A DNA stretch of 64,000 nt from Streptomyces sp. NBC_01803 (GTDB lineage: Bacteria; Actinomycetota; Actinomycetes; Streptomycetales; Streptomycetaceae): NCBI RefSeq assembly GCF_035917415.1, contig NZ_CP109073.1, positions 5,512,001 to 5,576,000 on the forward strand. The letters are read 5' to 3'. Each line of letters opens with the position of its first letter. Position 1 is the stretch's first letter. The translations under genes were made by a program, and so were the position numbers. The notes beneath the pieces were generated by a model. The model did no database searches. It was given only the letters and a program-made list of their open reading frames with translations, and was not told where the DNA came from. Below are positions 58,078 through 64,000 of the stretch, piece by piece.

Positions 58078-59316
58078 GTGAGCGCGACCGTCGGCGAGGG
58101 ACTGCGGATCGTTCGCCTCGCCAACTTCGTCACGCCCGCCTCCGGCGGGCTCCGTACCGCGCTGCGCGAGCTGGGCGCCGGCTATCTGGCGGCCGGGCAC
58201 GAGCCGGTGCTGATCGTGCCTGGGGAGACCGAGAGCGACACCCGCACCACGCAGGGCCGGGTGATCACGCTGCCCGGCCGCACGCTGCCCGGCACCGGCG
58301 GTTACCGGGTGCTGACCGACCGGCGGCGGCTGGCCGGGCTGCTCGCCGCGCTCGGCCCCGACCGGCTGGAGGTCTCCGACCGGACCACGCTGCGCTGGAC
58401 GGGGGAGTGGGCCCGGCGTCACCGCGTCCCGGCCGTGATGGTCTCGCACGAGAGCGTGGACGGCGTGCTGGCCACCTGGGGCGTGCCGCAGGGCCTGTGC
58501 CGCCGCGCCGCCGACCGGCTCAACCTCCGCACCGCGCATGCCTACACCCGGGTGGTGTGCACCACGGAGTGGGCGGCCCGCGAGTTCCAGCGGGTCGGGG
58601 CGCGCAATGTCGTCCGCGCGCCGCTCGGCGTGGACCTGCGCCGCTGCCGCCCCGGGCTGCGCGACCCGGAGCTGCGCGGGCGGCTGGGCGGCGACGCCCG
58701 GGTGCTACTCGCCATGTGCTCGCGGCTCTCCCCGGAGAAGCGCCCCGGCCTCGCCCTCGACACGCTGGCCGAGCTGCTGCGGCGCGGCGTGGACGCCGCC
58801 CTGGTGATCGCGGGCCAGGGCCCGCTGGGCGGACGGCTGCGCGAGCGGGCGCGGCACGACGGGCTGCCCGTCCTGTTCGCCGGGCATGTGGGAGATCCGG
58901 CCGACCTGGCCGTTCTCCAGGCCACCGCCGACATCGTGCTGGCCCCCGGGCCGGCGGAGACGTTCGGGCTGGCGGCCATGGAGGCGCTGGCCTGTGGCAC
59001 GCCGGTGGTGGCCAGCGCCCGGTCCGCCGTGCCGGCGCTGCTCGGCGCGGCGGGCACCGCCGCGGACGGCTCCGGCGCGGCGTTCGCCGACGGCGTGCAG
59101 CGGCTGCTCGCCCGTCCCGAGGACGCCCGCCGGGCCGCGGCGCGGGCGCGGGCCGAGCGATTCCCGTGGAGCGTGGCCGTCGACGCGTTCCTCACCGCCC
59201 TGGACGCCGCCCCGGTCGCGGGCGGCGCCACGGGGGCCAGGACCGTCCCGGCACCGGGGGAACGTCCCGGCGCCGGCCGGGGCACGGGCCGCGCGGCCGA
59301 CGGCGGGGAGCGATGA
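58078..59316 (+). CDS. GT4-family glycosyltransferase (second copy)
   Basis: The 412-residue protein is a GT-B glycosyltransferase: N-domain LRIVRLANFVTPASGGLRTALRELG, C-domain LLAMCSRLSPEKRPGLALDTLAELL and the EX7E motif in GPAETFGLAAMEALACGTPVVAS. It is related to but clearly different from the preceding enzyme. GTG 58078 was chosen because GGGAGGA lies just upstream at the end of the third 89-bp repeat; earlier in-frame starts would read through the repeats. Its stop overlaps the GDSL hydrolase start (ATGA). The pair may build a mannose-containing envelope glycan. Confidence 0.88.
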   Translation: MSATVGEGLRIVRLANFVTPASGGLRTALRELGAGYLAAGHEPVLIVPGETESDTRTTQGRVITLPGRTLPGTGGYRVLTDRRRLAGLLAALGPDRLEVSDRTTLRWTGEWARRHRVPAVMVSHESVDGVLATWGVPQGLCRRAADRLNLRTAHAYTRVVCTTEWAAREFQRVGARNVVRAPLGVDLRRCRPGLRDPELRGRLGGDARVLLAMCSRLSPEKRPGLALDTLAELLRRGVDAALVIAGQGPLGGRLRERARHDGLPVLFAGHVGDPADLAVLQATADIVLAPGPAETFGLAAMEALACGTPVVASARSAVPALLGAAGTAADGSGAAFADGVQRLLARPEDARRAAARARAERFPWSVAVDAFLTALDAAPVAGGATGARTVPAPGERPGAGRGTGRAADGGER

Positions 59317-60293
59317 CCGCCCGGCCGCCGGTCCGCTTCGCCGCGCTCGGGGACTCCCTCACCGAGGGACTGGGCGACGCCCTGCCCGGCGGCCGGTGGC
59401 GGGGCTTCGCCCCGCTGCTCGCCACCGGGCTCGGCCCGCCCGTCCGGCCGGTGAGCCTGGTCAACCTCGCCCGCAGCGGCGCCCGCACCGCCGACGCGGC
59501 CGGTGGGCAGCTCGCGGCGGCGCGGGCGCTGCGGCCCCGGTACGCCTCGGTCATCGTCGGCGGCAACGACACGCTGCGCGGCGCGTTCGACATCGCGGAC
59601 GCCGCCCGTGACCTCGACACCGTCATCGGCGCCCTGACGGCCGACGGCGCGGTGGTGCTCACCGCCTGCCTGCCCGACCCGGGGCGCATGCTGCCGCTCC
59701 CGCGCGCCCTCGCCCGCCCGCTCGCGCGACGCATGCGGGCGCTCAACGACGTGGTGCACCACCTGTCGTGGCGCCACGGCGCGGTGCACGCGCATCTCGC
59801 GGACCACCCGTTCGTCGCTGACCGGGCCGCGTGGAGCGTGGACCGGCTGCACCCGAGCGAGCTCGGACACCGCCTGCTGGCCCGGGAGTTCCACGCCGGG
59901 CTGGCCGCGCGCGGCCTCGCCGCGGGCCCGCCGCCGTCCGCGACCCCCGACCGGCCGCCGCCCCGGCGCAGCGCGGGCGCCTGGTGGTTGGCGACGCGGG
60001 GCACGCGCTGGGTCGCCGCCCGCTCCACCGATCTCCTGCCCGGGCTGCTGAGGCTGGCCGCCGCCGAGGCCCGGCACAGGCTGGCCGGCACCGAGGAAGC
60101 GCTGGACCGGGCCGCCCGGCACGCCACCCATGAGGCCCTGACCGCCCTGACCGAACCGACCGCCCTGACCGAACCGACCGCCCTGACCGCACTGACCGAA
60201 CCGACCGCCCCGGCCCCGCCGCGCCCCCCGTCGCCACCCGCGCCGCACCGCACCGGATCGGCGGCGCGCGGCGCCGCGACCGAGCCCGTCTGA
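59313..60293 (+). CDS. SGNH/GDSL hydrolase
   Basis: The 326-residue protein has the SGNH blocks in order: ALGDSLTEGLGD with the nucleophile Ser, the Gly of block II, VGGNDTLRG with the Asn of block III, and DRLHPSELGH with the Asp and His of block V. No signal peptide is apparent, so it acts in the cytosol, perhaps removing acyl groups from a sugar or lipid made by the upstream enzymes. The C-terminus is a low-complexity tail with ALTEPT repeats. Translation is coupled to the glycosyltransferase by ATGA overlap. Confidence 0.9.
   Translation: MTARPPVRFAALGDSLTEGLGDALPGGRWRGFAPLLATGLGPPVRPVSLVNLARSGARTADAAGGQLAAARALRPRYASVIVGGNDTLRGAFDIADAARDLDTVIGALTADGAVVLTACLPDPGRMLPLPRALARPLARRMRALNDVVHHLSWRHGAVHAHLADHPFVADRAAWSVDRLHPSELGHRLLAREFHAGLAARGLAAGPPPSATPDRPPPRRSAGAWWLATRGTRWVAARSTDLLPGLLRLAAAEARHRLAGTEEALDRAARHATHEALTALTEPTALTEPTALTALTEPTAPAPPRPPSPPAPHRTGSAARGAATEPV
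60136..60210. repeat. tandem repeat encoding ALTEPT units
   Basis: Repeated GACCGCCCTGACCGAACC units of 18 bases, with one partly shortened copy, encode ALTEPTALTEPTALTALTEPTA at the end of the hydrolase. In-frame copy variation would only alter the tail length. Confidence 0.8.
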
Positions 60294-60294
60294 C

Positions 60295-60747
60295 CTACGC
60301 CTGCCCGGCGTGCGGCGCGAACAGGTCCAGCAGCCGGGTCCGCTCCGCCCGCACCCGGTGGGCCAGGATCTCGGCGATCACCCGCAGCAGCGCGTAGCCG
60401 AACGCGGCGTCCTCGTCGCACACGGCCTGCACCGCGGCGCCTTCGAACTCATACGCCCGTACCGGGCTCAGCGCCTCCGCGCCGAAGTCCCACTCGTATG
60501 GCGGGAAGAGCCACGACCAGCCCAGCAGATCGCCGGTGTCGAGCGAGGAGACAGCGGTCGGCCGCGGTCCGGCCAGCCGCAGATCCAGCGTGACCGTGCC
60601 CGACCGGATGATCCAGAACCGGTCGGCCCGGCCCTTCTCCTCGAAGATCCGCTCGCCCTGGCCGAAGGAGACCTCCCGGGCGAGCCCCATCAGCCGCTCG
60701 CGGTAGTCGGCCGGCAGAACTCTCAGCAGCCGCCGTGGTGCCGTCAT
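60295..60747 (-). CDS. single-domain cyclic-nucleotide-binding (CRP-like) protein
   Basis: The 150-residue protein is one CNB beta-roll: LPADYRERLMGLAREVSFGQGERIFEEKGRADRFWIIRSGTVTLDLRL, then TGDLLGWSWLFPPYEWDFGAEALSPVRAYEFEG, and a C-terminal helix. There is no DNA-binding domain. The phosphate-binding cassette lacks the usual GELAL..RAAT consensus, so ligand binding is uncertain. It ends one base from the GDSL hydrolase stop and is transcribed leftwards towards it. It might act as a stand-alone sensor, but no partner is evident. Confidence 0.85.
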   Translation of the reverse strand: MTAPRRLLRVLPADYRERLMGLAREVSFGQGERIFEEKGRADRFWIIRSGTVTLDLRLAGPRPTAVSSLDTGDLLGWSWLFPPYEWDFGAEALSPVRAYEFEGAAVQAVCDEDAAFGYALLRVIAEILAHRVRAERTRLLDLFAPHAGQA

Positions 60748-60942
60748 CGCCGAGCCTCCTCATGGCCGGGAACACACGTGATGGCTGGGGACACACGTTT
60801 CCATTCCACCCCCGGCGGCCCTCGCCCGCATCCGGGGGCCGACGGGGGCCCCGTCGGCCCCCGTCGAGTCGCAGCCCGGTGCCGTCTCCGCGACAGTGGG
60901 GGAGGGAGGGCTGCCGCGATCGGCCCGAGCCCGAGGAGGAGC

Positions 60943-63459
60943 GTGAGCACCATGCCGCACCCCGGCGACCTCGAACACCTGCCAGGCGGCCCCGCCGCGG
61001 TCCTGGTGCTCGACGGGCGCGGCGAGGTGGTGGCGTGCACGCGGGGGGTGGAGCGCGTGTTCCACCTGTCCCCCGGCCGGCTCCGCGGCCGGCGGCTGGC
61101 CGACCTGCTCGTCGAGCCCGACTCCTGGCCCGATCTGGCGGAGCTGGCCACGCTCGGCGAGGGGGGCCACGGCGTCGTCGCCCTGCGCCGCCCGGACGGT
61201 GGGACGGAGGAGGTGCGGCTCGACGTCCTGCCGCTGCGGCCGGACGGCGGTCCCGGACAGCTCGTGGCCGTCACCCCGGCCGCCGCCGCCCGGCTCCAGG
61301 AGGAGGACCAGGGGCTGATCCGCGCGCTGTTCTCCCAGAACTTCGTGGGACTGGCCATCCACGACGCCGACCTGCTCCTCACCCGCGTCAGCCTCCCGAG
61401 CGACGAGGCGGCCGGGGAAAACTGGTATGCCGGCGGATCGCGCGAACCGTTCCCGCTGGACCACGTGCTCCTCAGGGAGGACGCCCACGCGTTCCTGGAG
61501 CAGCTGCGGCGCGTCGCCGCCACCGGTGAGCCGGTGGTCAACTGGGAGCATTCGGCCCGCTTCCGCGACGCGCCCACCCGTGAGCGGGTCGTGGCGCTCT
61601 CCGCCTTCCAGCTCCAGGACGCCGACGAGTGCCTCATCGGCGTCGCCGCGCTCTTCACCGACATCACCGAACAGCACATGGGCCGCCGCCGGATCGCCCT
61701 CCTGCACACCGCCGCCCAGCGCATGGGAGGCACCCTCGACGTCACCCGCAACGCCGAGGAGCTGGCCCGGATCCTCGTCCCCGACTTCGCCGACCTGGCC
61801 GCCGTGGACCTGGCCGACGCCGTCTTCTCCGGCGACGACACCGGCCCGGTGCTGCTGGAGGCCCCGGTGCGCCGCATCGCGGCGATCGCGACCGGCGAGG
61901 AGTGGCCGCCCACCGTGCACCCGGCCGGCGCCGTCTTCCGCAACCCCGGATTCGCCGACGACGACCGGATGCACCGGCACGGCGTGCTCACCGACCCCGG
62001 CCTGTTCGACGTGTGGGCCCGCGCGGTCAGGCCGTCTTCCCCCGACGGGAACGGCGAGGACGGACGGGACGGCGAGGACGGCGAGGACGGCGGGGGCGGC
62101 GGCGACGGGCCGGAGTTGCTGCTGCTGCCTTCCGGACACGGCACCCGGATGGTCGTCCCGCTACACGCCAGGGGACAGATCCTCGGTGCCATCGCGCTGT
62201 GGCGCTCCGACGGCCGGCCCCCGTTCAGCCAGAGCGACGCCGGCTTCGCCGAGGAGATCGGCACCCGGGCCGCCCTCAGCGTGGACAACGCCCGCCGCTA
62301 CACCCGCGAGCACCGCACCCTGGAGACGCTCCAGCGCAGCCTGCTGCCGCAGCCCACGTTCGAGGTCAGCGCCGCCCGGACGGCGGGCAGCTACGTCCCG
62401 GCCGCGACCGCGGCGGGCATCGGCGGAAGCTGGTACGACGTCATCCCGCTCTCCTCCGCGCGCGTCGCGTTCGTCATCGGCGACGTCGCCGGGCACGGCC
62501 TGAACGCCACAGCCACCATGGGCAGGCTGCGGACCGCCGTGCAGACCCTCGCCGACCTCGACATCGCCCCCGACGAATTGCTCACCCGCCTGGACGACCT
62601 GGCCATCCGGCTGGCCGACACCGGTCCCGCGCCCGGCCCCAGCCGCGGCGGGGCCGTCGGCGCCACCTGCCTCTACTGCGTCTACGACCCGATCAGCGGC
62701 GAGTGCGCCATGGCCGGGGCCGGCCGCGTGCCGCCCGTGCTGGCCCGGCCGGGCCAACGGGCCGAGGTGGTGGCGCTGAAGCCGGGGCCGCCGCTGGGCG
62801 TCGGCGGCATCCCGTTCGAGACCATCCGGCTCCGGATCGACCCCGGCAGCTTCCTGGCCTTCTTCAGCGACGAACTCGTCGCGCACGCCGACGACCCCGA
62901 GGACGACGGCGGCGAGGCCCGGCGCCGGCGCCTGCGCCTGCTGTCCGAACGGATCGCCGCCGGCGCGGCGGCCGACGGCTCTCCGAGCGCCGTCGGCCAG
63001 GGCGTGCTGGACGCCCTGCTGCCGGGCGAGGCACCGGCCAACGACGTGGCCCTGCTCGTCGCCCGCGTCGGGACGCTCCCGGAGGGGGCCGTCGCCGACT
63101 GGCGCTTCCCCGCCGAGCCCACGATCGTCGGTGAGGCACGCGACCGTGTGCTCGGCCAGCTGAAGGACTGGGACCTGACGGGCAACATGTTCCCCACCGA
63201 GCTGATCGTCAGCGAGCTGGTCACCAACGCCATCCGCTACGCGGGCGGCCCGGTCGGCCTGCGCCTGATCAGGAACGAGACCCTGGTCTGTGAGGTCTCC
63301 GACCCCAGCGAGACCCAGCCGCACCTGCGCCGCGCCCGGCCCACCGACGAGGGCGGCCGGGGCCTGTTCCTCGTCGCCCAGCTCGCCCACCGCTGGGGCA
63401 GCCGGTACACCCCCTCGGGCAAGACCATCTGGACCGAGCAGCTCCTGGACCAGGGGTAG
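60943..63459 (+). CDS. PAS-GAF-PP2C-GHKL regulatory protein
   Basis: The 838-residue protein has two PAS-like regions (about residues 1-110 and 115-245), a GAF domain (about 250-450) with a Gly/Asp-rich loop near 370, a SpoIIE-type PP2C domain (about 460-700) and a C-terminal RsbW-like ATPase with VSELVTNAIRYAGG (N-box) and DEGGRGLFLV (G2). A phosphatase and an anti-sigma kinase are thus joined. In the PP2C part GGDWYD is GGSWYD and TDGL is SDEL, so the first metal ligand is changed. GTG 60943 follows GAGGAGGA closely; ATG 60952 is an alternative. Confidence 0.88.
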   Translation: MSTMPHPGDLEHLPGGPAAVLVLDGRGEVVACTRGVERVFHLSPGRLRGRRLADLLVEPDSWPDLAELATLGEGGHGVVALRRPDGGTEEVRLDVLPLRPDGGPGQLVAVTPAAAARLQEEDQGLIRALFSQNFVGLAIHDADLLLTRVSLPSDEAAGENWYAGGSREPFPLDHVLLREDAHAFLEQLRRVAATGEPVVNWEHSARFRDAPTRERVVALSAFQLQDADECLIGVAALFTDITEQHMGRRRIALLHTAAQRMGGTLDVTRNAEELARILVPDFADLAAVDLADAVFSGDDTGPVLLEAPVRRIAAIATGEEWPPTVHPAGAVFRNPGFADDDRMHRHGVLTDPGLFDVWARAVRPSSPDGNGEDGRDGEDGEDGGGGGDGPELLLLPSGHGTRMVVPLHARGQILGAIALWRSDGRPPFSQSDAGFAEEIGTRAALSVDNARRYTREHRTLETLQRSLLPQPTFEVSAARTAGSYVPAATAAGIGGSWYDVIPLSSARVAFVIGDVAGHGLNATATMGRLRTAVQTLADLDIAPDELLTRLDDLAIRLADTGPAPGPSRGGAVGATCLYCVYDPISGECAMAGAGRVPPVLARPGQRAEVVALKPGPPLGVGGIPFETIRLRIDPGSFLAFFSDELVAHADDPEDDGGEARRRRLRLLSERIAAGAAADGSPSAVGQGVLDALLPGEAPANDVALLVARVGTLPEGAVADWRFPAEPTIVGEARDRVLGQLKDWDLTGNMFPTELIVSELVTNAIRYAGGPVGLRLIRNETLVCEVSDPSETQPHLRRARPTDEGGRGLFLVAQLAHRWGSRYTPSGKTIWTEQLLDQG

Positions 63460-63469
63460 GGCGGCACGC

Positions 63470-64000
63470 ATGGCCGACCACTCCCCGACCGCGGCGACCG
63501 GCCTGCGGGCCACGCCGGGCGGGCTGCTCGACGAGGTGCGGGTCGCCGTCTTCGTCCTCGACGGCGAGGGCGTCACCGTGCTGTGGAGTCAGGAGGCCGA
63601 GGACCTCTTCGGCTACCGCGCCGAGGACATCCTGGGCCGGCCGGCCGCCGCCCTCCTGGTGCCCGACCAGCTGCGGTCCGCCGTGGAACGCTGGTTCGAA
63701 CGGACCTGGGCGGGCGAGGCGTGGGCCGGCATCCTCCCCGTGCGGTGCGCGGACGGCACCCGGCGGCAGGTCGAGTTCCGCAGCCGGCGGCTGCACGACC
63801 CGCACGGCGCGCCCGTGATCCTCGCCCACGCCGCCGACACCCCCACCCTGCGGCGCCTGGAGATCGACCTCGCGATGTCGCTGAGCCTGATCAACCAGTC
63901 CCCGGTCGGGCTCGCGTTCTTCGACACCGACTTGCGCTGGCTGCGCGTCAACCCCGCACTGGAACGCATCAACGGGCTGCCCGCCGAGGCCATGCTCGGC
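63470..64000 (+). CDS. PAS-domain signalling protein, cut by the window end
   Basis: The first 177 codons show two PAS domains: residues about 18-125 (EVRVAVFVLDGEGVTVLWSQ, then EAEDLFGYRAEDILG) and from about 140 (SLSLINQSPVGLAFFDTDLRWLRVNPALERINGLPAEAMLG). In Streptomyces this opening usually belongs to further PAS-GAF-PP2C-ATPase proteins like the preceding one, so a fourth phosphatase is likely, but the effector lies outside the window. It starts ten bases after the previous stop. Confidence 0.8.
   Translation, partial: MADHSPTAATGLRATPGGLLDEVRVAVFVLDGEGVTVLWSQEAEDLFGYRAEDILGRPAAALLVPDQLRSAVERWFERTWAGEAWAGILPVRCADGTRRQVEFRSRRLHDPHGAPVILAHAADTPTLRRLEIDLAMSLSLINQSPVGLAFFDTDLRWLRVNPALERINGLPAEAMLG

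Overview
This is a very GC-rich stretch of an actinomycete chromosome, almost certainly Streptomyces or a close relative. The signs are strong G/C preference at third codon positions, many GTG starts and four-base ATGA/GTGA overlaps, an RbpA with a SigR-type promoter, an NsdA-like differentiation regulator, actinobacterial DUFs (DUF4235, DUF3618, holin-X, DUF6643), and a high density of SpoIIE-type phosphatases and multi-HAMP kinases. No rRNA, tRNA, CRISPR array, insertion sequence or integrase was seen.

Layout. (1) 0-6.2 kb: a riboflavin operon behind the 3' part of an FMN riboswitch (ribD-ribE-ribM-ribBA-ribH), followed by hisE, hisG and a small membrane PH-like protein. (2) 6.1-14.8 kb: a TPR-AAA+ ATPase, a uridine-kinase-like protein, a secreted C39-like protein, a cupin gene broken by a one-base frameshift, an acyl-CoA dehydrogenase, a small Cys-pair protein, an Lrp/AsnC regulator and an amidohydrolase. 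(3) 15.3-18.9 kb: lnt-ppm1-fxsA (lipoprotein N-acylation and polyprenol-phosphate-mannose synthesis) converging on rbpA. (4) 19-25.9 kb: a YczE membrane protein divergent from its MocR-type regulator, a SHOCT protein, a GHKL-type ATPase, a DeoR regulator and a large membrane protein carrying a serine-hydrolase motif. (5) 26.1-34 kb: the most interesting block. Two tandem Family 2B (EshA-like) encapsulin shell genes, each with a cyclic-nucleotide-binding insert, lie next to a divergent beta-helix/AAA+ fusion ATPase and a convergent disordered DUF6643 protein, followed by a two-domain TerD protein. No known cargo enzyme lies nearby. (6) 34-39.6 kb: a racemase-like protein, a Nudix hydrolase, the dhaKLM dihydroxyacetone phosphotransferase operon, a relic of agmatine deiminase and an aldehyde dehydrogenase. 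(7) 40-64 kb: a signalling-rich region. It holds a small envelope-protein operon, an ANTAR-GAF-PAS-PP2C phosphatase, a 1414-residue poly-HAMP hybrid kinase, a Ser/Thr kinase with TPRs, a degenerate aminoglycoside-phosphotransferase-like protein, NsdA, two more PP2C proteins and a final PAS protein cut by the window end. Two glycosyltransferases separated by three 89-bp repeats, a GDSL hydrolase and a single-domain CNB protein also lie here.

How it fits together. Most of the window is core metabolism and regulation. The unusual parts are the encapsulin/AAA+ block, with a 147-bp stretch identical between the two shell genes; two decayed genes (cupin, agmatine deiminase); several lineage-specific tandem repeats; and PP2C domains in which a predicted metal-ligand Asp is replaced.
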